A stretch of DNA of 64,000 nt from Physcousia sp015060555 (GTDB taxonomy: Bacteria; Bacteroidota; Bacteroidia; Bacteroidales; Bacteroidaceae), in NCBI GenBank assembly GCA_015060555.1, contig SUYG01000037.1, positions 1-64,000 of the forward strand, written 5' to 3'. The position numbers and the translations under genes were made by a program. Numbering within the stretch: position 1 is the stretch's first letter; the number at the start of each line of letters is the position of its first letter. The notes below the pieces were generated by a model. The model was not told the origin of the DNA. It searched no databases and saw nothing but the letters and a program-made list of their open reading frames with translations. This document shows positions 16,382-24,250 of the stretch, one piece after another.

Positions 16382-17014
16382 CTAATTGCCCCAGTTTGCC
16401 GGATCGCGGCGCCATTCGTTCAGCAGCTTCACATCGCTCTCCTTGATGTAGCCCGTGGCGAGCGCTTCTGCAACGACAGCCTCGTAGTTCGTGAGCGTCA
16501 CCAGCGTCACCTTAGCCTCCTTGAATGCCTGTTCGGCGACGGCGAAGCCGTAGGTGTAAGCTGCTACCATGCCAATGACGTTGCAGCCATTCATACGTAT
16601 GGCTTCCACAGCCTTCAGGCTGCTGCCGCCCGTGGAGATGAGGTCTTCGACAACCACCACTTTCATGCCAGGTTTCAGCTCACCCTCGATGAGGTTCTCC
16701 AGACCGTGATCCTTTGGTTTCGAGCGCACATATACGAAAGGCTTAGCCAGTGCATCAGCCACCAGTGCGCCCTGCGGGATAGCTCCCGTGGCCACGCCGG
16801 CGATGGCGTCCACCTCAGGGAAGCGTTCGAGGATGATGCGCGCCGTCTCCAGCTTCACGAAGGAGCGCAGTTCGGGGTATGACAGCGTCTTGCGGTTGTC
16901 GCAGTAGAACGGCGACTTCCAGCCGCTGGCCCAAGTAAAGGGATTCGTAGGTTGCAACTTGATGGCCTTGACCTTCAGGAGTTTACCTGCAAAAATCTGT
17001 TCTAACGTTTTCAT
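16382..17014 (-). CDS. pyrE: Orotate phosphoribosyltransferase
   Basis: The 210-residue enzyme transfers phosphoribose from PRPP to orotate, forming OMP in pyrimidine synthesis. The PRPP-binding motif VVVVEDLISTGGSS lies near residues 120-133, and the substrate-binding segment TSGWKSPFYCDNR-like (here ASGWKSPFYCDNRK) near 29-42. Full length for the family. A TATCTTTG -7 box lies about 30 bases upstream on the same strand. Confidence 0.96.
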   Translation of the reverse strand: MKTLEQIFAGKLLKVKAIKLQPTNPFTWASGWKSPFYCDNRKTLSYPELRSFVKLETARIILERFPEVDAIAGVATGAIPQGALVADALAKPFVYVRSKPKDHGLENLIEGELKPGMKVVVVEDLISTGGSSLKAVEAIRMNGCNVIGMVAAYTYGFAVAEQAFKEAKVTLVTLTNYEAVVAEALATGYIKESDVKLLNEWRRDPANWGN

Positions 17015-17042
17015 ATATACTCTCTTTATTTGTTTCGCGCCG

Positions 17043-17050
17043 CAAAGATA
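17043..17050 (-). promoter_or_regulatory. -7 box TATCTTTG of pyrE
   Basis: The minus-strand sequence TATCTTTGCGGCG matches the phylum consensus and lies 28 bases before the pyrE start. Confidence 0.65.
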
Positions 17051-17386
17051 CGTACTTTTTCAGGAATGTCAGGCACAAATCGCCAAATAATTGCGCGATG
17101 CCCATGTAATTCTCTAAGTTTGCAGCGCCTTTGCGGTTAGAAAGAGATGCAAGGGGGATGCGTTGTCGCGTGGTTAAGGCTGTTTCGCCTTCATTTTTCT
17201 GGGTTTTGCCCTCTTTTTAATCCTTTTAATGATATTTTTTCCTCTTTCTTTTTTCTTTTTCATTTAAAAGCCTTACCTTTGCGCGGTTTTTTAGATAAAC
17301 TGCCGTTATTCCGCCAATTATCAGACGCAAGAAGAAGATAAATTGTAAATCGTAAATCGTAAATTGTCAAATCGTAAATTATCAAG
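17051..17386. promoter_or_regulatory. Divergent pyrE/pnp intergenic region with pnp -7 box
   Basis: The plus-strand -7 box TACCTTTG is at 17274-17281, about 105 bases before the pnp ATG. The leader contains TTGTAAATCGTAAATCG tandem units (17342-17380), the same kind of low-complexity word seen elsewhere. The rest is T-rich and shows nothing further. Confidence 0.6.
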
Positions 17387-19612
17387 ATGAACGTAATCAC
17401 AAAGACAGTCCAGCTGCCCGATGGTCGCGAGATCTCCATCGAGACTGGTAAGCTTGCCAAGCAAGCTGACGGCGCCGTGATGCTGCGCATGGGCAACACC
17501 ATGCTGCTGGCTACCGTGTGTGCCGCAAAAGACGCTGTGCCCGGCACAGATTTCATGCCCCTTCAAGTAGAATATCGCGAGAAATATGCCGCTGCCGGCC
17601 GTTTCCCCGGTGGCTTCACGAAGCGCGAAGGTAAGGCTAACGATGACGAAATCCTCACCTGTCGCCTTGTCGATCGTGCGCTTCGTCCCCTCTTCCCCAG
17701 CAACTACCACGCTGAGGTGTATGTGAATGTCAACCTCTACAGCGCCGACGGCGTGGATATGCCCGATGCCCTCGCTGGCTTCGCCGCCAGTGCAGCCCTC
17801 AGCTGCTCTGACATCCCCTTCGAAGGTCCTATCTCCGAGGTGCGCGTCATCCGTCTGAACGGCGAGTACATCGTGGATCCCACCTTCGACCAGATGAAGG
17901 ATGCCGACATGGACATCATGGTCGGCGCCACCGAAGAGAACATCATGATGGTCGAAGGCGAGATGAAGGAGGTCAGCGAGCAGGATCTGCTCCAGGCCCT
18001 GAAGGTAGCCCACGAAGCCATCAAGCCCATGTGCCGCCTGCAAAAGGAACTCTCCAAGGAGCTCGGCAAGGACGTCAAGCGCGAATACTGCCACGAGGTC
18101 AACGACGAGGAGCTGCGCGAGCAGGTCAACAAGGAGTGCTACCAGCCCGCCTACGACATCACCAAGCAGGCGCTCGAGAAGCACGCCCGCGCAGAGGCCT
18201 TCGAGAAGATCCGCGAGGACTTCAAGGAGCGCTACGCTGCTGCTCACGCCGACATGGACGCCGCTGAGCTGGAGGAGAAGAACGCCCTCGTGGACCGCTA
18301 CTACCACGACGTAGAGCGCGACGCCATGCGCCGTTGCATCCTCGATGAAGGCATCCGCCTCGACGGTCGCGGCACCACCGACATCCGCCCCATCTGGTGC
18401 GAGGTTAGCCCTCTGCCCGGCCCTCACGGAAGCAGCATCTTCACGCGTGGCGAGACACAGTCTCTGTCCACCGTCACCCTCGGCACGAAGCTCGACGAGA
18501 AGCTCGTGGACGATGTCCTCGACCGCAGCTACATGCGCTTCCTGCTCCACTACAACTTCCCCCCCTTCTCCACGGGTGAGGCCAAGGCACAGCGCGGCGT
18601 AGGCCGTCGCGAGATCGGCCACGGCCATCTCGCATGGCGCGCTCTGAAGGGTCAGATTCCTGCAGACTATCCCTACACCGTGCGTGTAGTAAGTGATATC
18701 CTTGAGTCAAACGGTTCCAGCTCCATGGCTACCGTCTGCGCAGGCACCCTCGCACTGATGGATGCCGGTGTGCCCATCAAGAAGCCCGTAAGCGGTATCG
18801 CCATGGGCCTCATCAAGAACCCCGGTGAAGAGAAGTACGCTGTCCTGAGCGACATCCTCGGCGACGAGGACCACCTCGGCGACATGGACTTCAAGACCAC
18901 CGGTACGAAGGACGGTCTGACCGCCACACAGATGGATATCAAGTGCGACGGCCTGAGCTACGAGATCCTCGAGAAGGCCCTCATGCAGGCCAAGCAGGCC
19001 CGCGAGCACATCCTCGGCAAGATCCTGGAGTGCATGCCCGAGCCGCGTCCCGAGTTGAAGCCCCATGTGCCCCGCATCGAGCAGATTATCATCCCGAAGG
19101 AGTTCATCGGCGCTGTCATTGGCCCGGGCGGAAAGATCATCCAGGGCATGCAGGAGGACACCGGTGCCACCATCACCATCGACGAAGAGGATGGCGTGGG
19201 CAAGGTGCAGGTCAGCGGTCCCAACGCCGACTGCATCAACGCCGCACTGGCTAAGATCCGCGCCATCGTGGCTGTGCCCGAGGTGGGCGAGATCTACGAA
19301 GGCACCGTACGCTCGATCATGCCTTACGGCTGCTTCGTAGAGTTCATGCCGGGCAAGGACGGCCTGCTGCACATCTCCGAGATCGACTGGAAGCGCCTCG
19401 AGACTGTCGAGGAGGCTGGCATCAAGGAGGGCGACAAGATGACCGTGAAGCTGCTGGACATCGACCCCAAGACGGGTAAGTTCAAGCTCTCACGCCGCGC
19501 CCTGCTGCCGAAGCCCGAAGGCTACGTGGAGCGTCCGCCCCGTCCCCGTCGCGAGCGCCCCGAGCGTGGCGAGCGTGGCGAACGCGGTGAGCGTCCCCGT
19601 CGTGAAGAATAA
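17387..19612 (+). CDS. pnp: Polyribonucleotide nucleotidyltransferase
   Basis: The 741-residue exoribonuclease degrades RNA phosphorolytically from the 3' end. Two RNase PH domains (about 10-225 and 320-560) flank an all-helical linker. The second core carries the conserved phosphate-site and catalytic segments SSSMATVCAGTLALMDAGVP and GDEDHLGDMDFK. A KH domain with the GPGGK motif (about 575-625) and an S1 domain (about 630-705) follow. The C-terminus is an arginine/glutamate-rich tail built of RGE repeats (about residues 710-741), likely an RNA-contacting extension. It is a monocistronic gene with its own promoter and terminator. Confidence 0.97.
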   Translation: MNVITKTVQLPDGREISIETGKLAKQADGAVMLRMGNTMLLATVCAAKDAVPGTDFMPLQVEYREKYAAAGRFPGGFTKREGKANDDEILTCRLVDRALRPLFPSNYHAEVYVNVNLYSADGVDMPDALAGFAASAALSCSDIPFEGPISEVRVIRLNGEYIVDPTFDQMKDADMDIMVGATEENIMMVEGEMKEVSEQDLLQALKVAHEAIKPMCRLQKELSKELGKDVKREYCHEVNDEELREQVNKECYQPAYDITKQALEKHARAEAFEKIREDFKERYAAAHADMDAAELEEKNALVDRYYHDVERDAMRRCILDEGIRLDGRGTTDIRPIWCEVSPLPGPHGSSIFTRGETQSLSTVTLGTKLDEKLVDDVLDRSYMRFLLHYNFPPFSTGEAKAQRGVGRREIGHGHLAWRALKGQIPADYPYTVRVVSDILESNGSSSMATVCAGTLALMDAGVPIKKPVSGIAMGLIKNPGEEKYAVLSDILGDEDHLGDMDFKTTGTKDGLTATQMDIKCDGLSYEILEKALMQAKQAREHILGKILECMPEPRPELKPHVPRIEQIIIPKEFIGAVIGPGGKIIQGMQEDTGATITIDEEDGVGKVQVSGPNADCINAALAKIRAIVAVPEVGEIYEGTVRSIMPYGCFVEFMPGKDGLLHISEIDWKRLETVEEAGIKEGDKMTVKLLDIDPKTGKFKLSRRALLPKPEGYVERPPRPRRERPERGERGERGERPRREE

Positions 19613-19636
19613 TTAAACAAACCTTATAACACTATG

Positions 19637-19675
19637 GAACGGCGTAGCTTCATGACAGCTACGCCGTTCTTGTGT
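19637..19675 (+). terminator. Rho-independent terminator of pnp
   Basis: GAACGGCGTAGCT (19637-19649) pairs with AGCTACGCCGTTC (19657-19669), followed by TTGTGTGCTTT. Confidence 0.85.
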
Positions 19676-19704
19676 GCTTTGTCAACAGAAGATCCGCCCC
19701 GGAC

Positions 19705-20757
19705 TCATTCGTAATGTCTGATGCGGACATCAATGCCGCTATCCTGGAGCAGCGATGCGATGCCGCTGACATCCGTCTGACCGTAATGATAGGGAAACAG
19801 CACCTTCGGCTGAATGATCTTAGCGGCCTTGACCAGCTGCTCTGTCGTCATCGTATAGGGCTGGTTGCAAGGCAGGAAGGCGATGTCTATGTCCTTGATT
19901 TCCTGCATCTCAGGGATGTCCTCCGTGTCACCGGCAATGTAGATACGCAGGCCGTCGATAGTCAGGATGTAGCCGTTGTCGCGGCCTTTCGGGTGGAACT
20001 GTGTGCGACCCTCCGTAGTGTTATAAGCAGGCACAGCCTCAACTTCCATGTCGCCGAGGGTAGCACGCTGACCATTGAGCATCACCTCACCATAGCCCAA
20101 CATGTCCGCACAACGCTTGTTGGTGACCAGCTGCGTCCCGTCGCCAGACAGCAGCCGGATGGCCTCCTTGTCGAAGTGATCACCATGTTCGTGCGTCACA
20201 AAGAGATAGTCCGCCTTGGGCATCTCACTGTAGTCTATCGACTTGTTGCCCAGCTTCGTCACGGGGTCAATCTCTATCTCCTTGCCGTCATACTCCATGC
20301 GAATGCTTGCATGTGCCAAGGCATGGAACCTCACCGGCTTGCCGCTCTTGGTCTTGAAGACGTCCACCTCATAGGTGTCGGTGGTCACAGGCATCCCTGC
20401 TTTTTTCCAAGCGATGATACCTCCCTTCAGATTCACCACCTTATAACCCTCCGCTGCCAGTTTTCCTGCTGCAATGGCCGAGCGGTGGCCGCTGCGGCAG
20501 TACACGGCAATGGTCTTGTCAGCAGACAACATCCCCCTTGCCTTCCCGAGGAAATCGCGCTGAAATTGATCGATATTCACGGCTCCAACAAGGTGCTCCT
20601 TCCCATACTCGCTGGCCGTGCGCACGTCCAGCACCACGACATTCGGGTCTTCCGTTAGCTCCGCAAAACCCTTCACGTCGGCATCGTCATAATTCTGTTG
20701 TCCACAGGCTGTGCTGAGCCCCAACAGAGCCATCAGGCAAGTAACAATTTTCTTCAT
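19705..20757 (-). CDS. Lipoprotein fusing a rhodanese domain to a metallo-beta-lactamase-fold hydrolase
   Basis: The 350-residue product starts with a lipoprotein signal (MALLGLSTAC, Cys near residue 18). Residues about 25-125 form a rhodanese domain with active-site loop YCRSGHRS, which could carry a persulfide on its Cys. Residues about 135-350 form a metallo-beta-lactamase-fold hydrolase with the metal motif THEHGDHFD and a later GDTEDIPEM segment. The fold resembles the UPF0173/lactonase group rather than true beta-lactamases. Location would be periplasmic. Substrate unknown; pairing suggests sulfur-related chemistry, which is inference, though cysK follows in the same orientation just upstream. 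A longer reading would begin at 20982 but its first 75 codons run through repeat DNA and across a -7 box, so I reject it. Confidence 0.83.
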   Translation of the reverse strand: MKKIVTCLMALLGLSTACGQQNYDDADVKGFAELTEDPNVVVLDVRTASEYGKEHLVGAVNIDQFQRDFLGKARGMLSADKTIAVYCRSGHRSAIAAGKLAAEGYKVVNLKGGIIAWKKAGMPVTTDTYEVDVFKTKSGKPVRFHALAHASIRMEYDGKEIEIDPVTKLGNKSIDYSEMPKADYLFVTHEHGDHFDKEAIRLLSGDGTQLVTNKRCADMLGYGEVMLNGQRATLGDMEVEAVPAYNTTEGRTQFHPKGRDNGYILTIDGLRIYIAGDTEDIPEMQEIKDIDIAFLPCNQPYTMTTEQLVKAAKIIQPKVLFPYHYGQTDVSGIASLLQDSGIDVRIRHYE

Positions 20758-20812
20758 CTTTGTGTTTAGTTTTATGTTGATTAAAAAGCTTTTTTCCGAA
20801 TATTTTCTGCCA

Positions 20813-20820
20813 CAAAGGTA
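20813..20820 (-). promoter_or_regulatory. -7 box TACCTTTG of the rhodanese/MBL gene
   Basis: On the minus strand GTACCTTTGTGGC lies about 55 bases before the start at 20757. Confidence 0.65.
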
Positions 20821-20854
20821 CGGATTATAATTAAAAGAGAAAAAGAAAGGAGAA

Positions 20855-20910
20855 AAAATGAAGAGTGAAAAGTGAAAAGTGAAAAATGAAAAGTGAAAAG
20901 TGAAAAATGA
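20855..20910. repeat. GTGAAAAGTGAAAAATG tandem word
   Basis: Six or so 9-10-bp units of the AAGTGAAAA word lie between cysK and the rhodanese/MBL gene. The same word forms part of signal-peptide codons elsewhere in the window. Confidence 0.85.
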
Positions 20911-20995
20911 AGGAGCAAGGACTTCAATGCGAAGGAGCAAGGTCTTACGGGCGTAAGACCTTGCTCTTATGATGTTTCTCAATGGTGAGAAAATG
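20911..20995. repeat. Palindrome array on an 11/22-bp grid (locus B)
   Basis: Two AGCAAGG units start exactly 22 bp apart (20914, 20936). The second opens a 30-bp inverted repeat with stem AGCAAGGTCTTACG (20936-20965, centre 20950.5). A TTTCTCA/TGAGAAA palindrome follows with centre 20983.5, a step of 33 bp, the same step as in locus A. It abuts the cysK stop codon region. Confidence 0.82.
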
Positions 20996-21017
20996 TGCGG
21001 GGTCGATGAAGACGGGA

Positions 21018-21965
21018 TTAGAGGGGGTAGTCCTCGAAGGCGTAGAGCTGGGTGGAGAGGTAGCGCTCGCCGGTGTCGGGAAGGAGGACGACGATGGTCT
21101 TGCCCTGGTTCTCAGGACGCTTGGCAATCTCAGCGGCAGCGAAGGCGGCAGCACCGCTGCTGATGCCCACGAGGAGGCCTTCCTGCTGCGCCAGCTGACG
21201 GCCGGTGCGGATGGCGTCGTCGTTCTCTACGTCGAAGACTTCATCGACGATGGCGGCGTTGTAGGTCTTGGGCACAAAGCCTGCGCCGATGCCCTGGATC
21301 TTATGAGGGCCGCTGGGTTGGCCGTTGAGGACGGCGGAGGACTTGGGTTCTACGGCGATGACCTTCACATTGGGGTTCTGCTCCTTCAGGTACTTACCAG
21401 TGCCGGAGACGGTGCCACCGGTGCCTACGCCAGCCACGAAGATATCGACCTTGCCGTCGGTAGCACGCCAGATCTCGGGACCTGTGGTGGCGTAGTGGAT
21501 GGCGGGGTTGGCAGCGTTCTCGAACTGCTGAAGGATGATGCTGCCAGGGATGCTGTCGCGTAAGGCTTCGGCGGCGGCGATGGCGCCCTTCATTCCATCC
21601 TTACCGGGTGTGAGACGTACCTCGGCGCCATAGGCTTTCACGAGGTTGCGCCGCTCTACGCTCATGGTCTCGGGCATAGTGAGGATGAGGTGGTAGCCCT
21701 TGACGGCGCTGACGAGGGCGAGGCCTACGCCGGTGTTGCCGCTGGTGGGCTCGATGATGGTGGCACCAGGCTTGAGGATGCCGTTAGCCTCAGCATTCTC
21801 GATCATGGCCAGCGCGATGCGGTCTTTGACGCTGCCGCCGGGGTTGAAGAACTCCACCTTAGCGATGACGGGGGTGGCGAGGCCCTTAGCCTCGGAATAT
21901 TTGTTGAGCTCCAGCAGAGGAGTGTTGCCCACGAGGGCTGTGAGCTGTTTTGCAATCTTGGACAT
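21018..21965 (-). CDS. cysK: Cysteine synthase A (O-acetylserine thiol-lyase)
   Basis: The 315-residue PLP enzyme makes cysteine from O-acetylserine and sulfide. The PLP lysine lies in FNPGGSVKDRIA (near residue 42), the substrate loop in EPTSGNTGVGLA (near 68-79), and the phosphate-binding glycine loop in GVGTGGTVSGTG (near 172-183). Start at 21965 (MSKIAKQL) matches the family; an ATG fifteen bases upstream is possible. A -7 box lies 227 bases upstream, beyond a block of repeats, so the transcript would carry a repeat-derived leader. It is next to the O-acetylhomoserine sulfhydrylase gene and a divergent Lrp regulator, forming a sulfur-assimilation group. Confidence 0.95.
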   Translation of the reverse strand: MSKIAKQLTALVGNTPLLELNKYSEAKGLATPVIAKVEFFNPGGSVKDRIALAMIENAEANGILKPGATIIEPTSGNTGVGLALVSAVKGYHLILTMPETMSVERRNLVKAYGAEVRLTPGKDGMKGAIAAAEALRDSIPGSIILQQFENAANPAIHYATTGPEIWRATDGKVDIFVAGVGTGGTVSGTGKYLKEQNPNVKVIAVEPKSSAVLNGQPSGPHKIQGIGAGFVPKTYNAAIVDEVFDVENDDAIRTGRQLAQQEGLLVGISSGAAAFAAAEIAKRPENQGKTIVVLLPDTGERYLSTQLYAFEDYPL

Positions 21966-21994
21966 AGTTTTATTTGACAAATTGACAATTTACA

Positions 21995-22190
21995 ATTTTA
22001 CAATTTAAAGTTTAAGAGGGTTAAGAGTCAAGTTCAATGTTCAATGTTCAATGTTAGCTTCGCTGACTTTTTGTCGCGACTCGGCCATTTAAGAGCGAGC
22101 TCTTATGGCTCTCGCTGCTCCAAAAGTTCAATGTTCAATGTTCAATGTTCAAAGTTCAATGTTCAAAGTTCAATGTTTCTCTTTTTGCGC
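21995..22190. repeat. Repeat-derived leader of cysK with variable-hairpin module, copy 3
   Basis: No gene. TTCAATG units flank a module (22066-22131) reading GACTTTTTGTCGCGACTCGG, CCAT, a hairpin with AAGAGC/GCTCTT stem, then ATGGCTCTCGCTGCTCCAAAAG. Copies 1 and 2 lie at 12008 and 16254. Confidence 0.8.
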
Positions 22191-22192
22191 TG

Positions 22193-22200
22193 CAAAAGTA
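22193..22200 (-). promoter_or_regulatory. -7 box TACTTTTG of cysK
   Basis: On the minus strand TGTACTTTTGCAGCGC fits the consensus. It lies just upstream of the repeat block that forms the cysK leader. Confidence 0.55.
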
Positions 22201-22249
22201 CAAAGAAAATCTTATTTTTCACTTTTCACTCTTTCACTTTTCACTCTAT

Positions 22250-23539
22250 TTAAATCTTCTCCAACGCCTGTGAGAGGTCTTCGAGGATGTCGTCGATGTG
22301 CTCGGTGCCGATGCTGAGGCGGATGGTGGAGGGAGTGATGTGCTGTTCGGCCAGCTCCTCGGGCGAGAGCTGTGAATGCGTGGTGGTGTAGGGGTGAATG
22401 ACCAGGCTCTTCACATCGGCGACATTGGCCAGCAGCGAGAAGACCTGCAGGGCATCGATGAACTTCCAGGCCTCTTCCTGACCGCCCTTGATCTCGAAAG
22501 TGAAGATGGAGCCGGCACCGTCAGGGAAGTATTTCCGGTAGAGCTTGTGGTCGTGGTGGCTCTCCAGTGCAGGGTGGTTGACCTTGGCCACCTTCGGATG
22601 CTTGCTCAGGAAGTCAACGACCTTGAGGGCGTTAGCGACATGACGCTCCACACGCAGGCTCAGCGTCTCTACACCTTGCAGCAGGATGAAGGCGTTGAAG
22701 GGGGAGAGGGTAGCACCGGTGTCACGCAGGAGCACGGCACGGATGCGGGTGACGTAGGCCGCAGCGCCGACAGCGTCGGCGAAGACGATGCCGTGGTAGC
22801 TGGGATCTGGCTTGGCCAGCGTCGGGAACTTGTCGGGGTTGGCCTTCCAGTTGAACTTGCCGCCATCGACAATGACACCACCCAGCGAGGTGCCGTGACC
22901 GCCGAGGAACTTGGTGGCAGAGTGTACGACGATGTCTGCACCATGTTCCAGCGGACGAATCAGATAGGGTGTGCCGAAGGTGTTATCGACGATGAAGGGG
23001 ATTCCATGCTTATGAGCCACGGTGGCAACGCCTTCCAGGTCAAGGACGTCGGAGTTGGGGTTGCCGAAGGTTTCAGCATATATGACTTTTGTGTTTGGTT
23101 GTATAGCGGCCTCCAGAGCTGCGAGGTCGTTGACATTGATGATGGTGTTAGTGATGCCCTGCGTGGCCAGGGTGTGGGTGATGAGGTTGTAGGAACCGCC
23201 ATAGAGGTTGTCGGCTGCCACGATGTGATCGCCAGCCTGCACGATGTTCTGCAGGGCATAGGTGATGGCAGCGGCACCGCTGGCTACAGCCAGACCTGCC
23301 ACACCGCCCTCGAGGGCTGCCACACGGTCCTCGAACACGCCTTGCGTGGAGTTGGTGAGACGACCGTAGATGTTGCCCGCATCACGCAGGCCGAAGCGGT
23401 CGGCAGCGTGTTGGGAGTTGCGGAACACATAGGACGTGGTTTGATAGATAGGCACTGCGCGTGCATCGGTAGCGGGGTCTGCCTGTTCCTGGCCTACATG
23501 GAGCTGGAGGGTCTCGAAGCGATAGTTTTTCTGTGACAT
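22250..23539 (-). CDS. metY: O-acetylhomoserine sulfhydrylase (Cys/Met metabolism PLP enzyme)
   Basis: The 429-residue enzyme adds sulfide or methanethiol to O-acetylhomoserine, giving homocysteine or methionine. The N-terminus (ETLQLHVGQEQADPATDARAVPIYQTTSY, split across about residues 9-38) is typical of this subgroup, and the PLP lysine is in VVHSATKFLGGHG (near residue 207). C-terminal segment LVIHPYTTTHSQL binds substrate. Length of about 430 separates it from shorter cystathionine gamma-synthases. It has its own promoter and faces away from an Lrp-type regulator, which suggests control by an amino acid signal. Confidence 0.93.
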   Translation of the reverse strand: MSQKNYRFETLQLHVGQEQADPATDARAVPIYQTTSYVFRNSQHAADRFGLRDAGNIYGRLTNSTQGVFEDRVAALEGGVAGLAVASGAAAITYALQNIVQAGDHIVAADNLYGGSYNLITHTLATQGITNTIINVNDLAALEAAIQPNTKVIYAETFGNPNSDVLDLEGVATVAHKHGIPFIVDNTFGTPYLIRPLEHGADIVVHSATKFLGGHGTSLGGVIVDGGKFNWKANPDKFPTLAKPDPSYHGIVFADAVGAAAYVTRIRAVLLRDTGATLSPFNAFILLQGVETLSLRVERHVANALKVVDFLSKHPKVAKVNHPALESHHDHKLYRKYFPDGAGSIFTFEIKGGQEEAWKFIDALQVFSLLANVADVKSLVIHPYTTTHSQLSPEELAEQHITPSTIRLSIGTEHIDDILEDLSQALEKI

Positions 23540-23590
23540 AATGTTGTATTTTTAATGAATAATGTATTATTTTCGTTAGTACGTTATTTC

Positions 23591-23622
23591 GTTATTGCGA
23601 AGTGTCGTTATTACGAAGTGCC
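23591..23622. promoter_or_regulatory. Two tandem 16-bp direct repeats in the metY leader
   Basis: GTTATTGCGAAGTGTC (23591-23606) and GTTATTACGAAGTGCC (23607-23622) are adjacent, between the metY -7 box and its ATG, and a partial third copy (GTTATTTC) precedes them. They could bind the divergently encoded Lrp regulator; this is inferred from position only. Confidence 0.45.
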
Positions 23623-23637
23623 GTTGTTTTGACGCTG

Positions 23638-23645
23638 CAAAGGTA
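23638..23645 (-). promoter_or_regulatory. -7 box TACCTTTG of metY
   Basis: On the minus strand CCGTACCTTTGCAGCG is a strong consensus match, about 100 bases before the metY start. Confidence 0.7.
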
Positions 23646-23697
23646 CGGCAAAAAAGAAATATCCTCCAAATAATTTGCGTGATTCGGAAGAAACACC

Positions 23698-23705
23698 TAC
23701 TTTTG
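23698..23705 (+). promoter_or_regulatory. -7 box TACTTTTG of the Lrp regulator
   Basis: CTACTTTTGCGCCG matches the consensus, 70 bases before the ATG at 23775. The two divergent -7 boxes are only about 50 bases apart, so one regulator could affect both. Confidence 0.7.
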
Positions 23706-23774
23706 CGCCGTGAGAAGAATAAACCGCTAAACAAGGTACTAAAACCACACGCTAACAGAATAATTTTCCAAGAC

Positions 23775-24239
23775 ATGGCTGAAACACTGGATTCCACAGA
23801 CCTGCAGATCCTGAAAACACTGCAAAAAAATGCGAAATTGACCACCAAAGAGCTGGCCGATGCCGTGCATCTCACCCCTACACCCGTCTTCGAACGCCAG
23901 AAACGACTGGAACGGAAGGGGTACATCAAGAAATACGTCGCAGTCCTTGACCCCGACAAACTGAATCAAGGCTTGCTCGTGTTCTGCAAAGTGAAACTGA
24001 AACAAATCAACCACGAAATCGCCGACGCCTTCACGCGGCGCATTATGCGCATTCCCGAAGTCACGGAATGCTACAACACCTCGGGGGCCTATGATTATCT
24101 TTTAAAAGTACGCGCGCAAGATATGAAGCAGTACCAGGAGTTTGTGCTCACTAAACTCGGCGACATCGAGTCCGTAGGTTCCATCGAGAGCACTTTCGTC
24201 ATGAGCGAGGTGAAACAGGTCTATGGCATCAACCTATAA
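23775..24239 (+). CDS. Lrp/AsnC-family transcriptional regulator
   Basis: The 154-residue protein has an N-terminal winged helix-turn-helix (LDSTDLQILKTLQKN, then LTTKELADAVHLTPTPVFERQKRL across about residues 5-50) and a C-terminal RAM effector domain (about 65-150) with the usual TECYNTSGAYDYLLKVRAQD segment. Members bind amino acids and regulate amino-acid metabolism, often including the neighbouring gene. It is divergent from metY, 50 bases between -7 boxes, with direct repeats in between, so control of sulfur amino-acid genes is a sensible guess. I prefer the ATG at 23775 by family length and because a longer reading would start upstream of the promoter. Confidence 0.92.
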   Translation: MAETLDSTDLQILKTLQKNAKLTTKELADAVHLTPTPVFERQKRLERKGYIKKYVAVLDPDKLNQGLLVFCKVKLKQINHEIADAFTRRIMRIPEVTECYNTSGAYDYLLKVRAQDMKQYQEFVLTKLGDIESVGSIESTFVMSEVKQVYGINL

Positions 24240-24250
24240 AGTTCCTGTAA

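Noticed and set aside
17321..18628. Long minus-strand open frame opposite pnp
   Set aside because: It is an antisense shadow caused by the GC-rich codon use of pnp; the composition is Val/Leu/Ala/His-rich without any recognisable domain.
20758..20982. N-terminal extension of the rhodanese/metallo-hydrolase
   Set aside because: The extra 75 codons run through GTGAAAA repeats and across the -7 box; the lipoprotein start at 20757 is better.
22376..23536. Long plus-strand open frame opposite metY
   Set aside because: It mirrors the codon pattern of metY and has no family signature; the metY enzyme has all PLP motifs.
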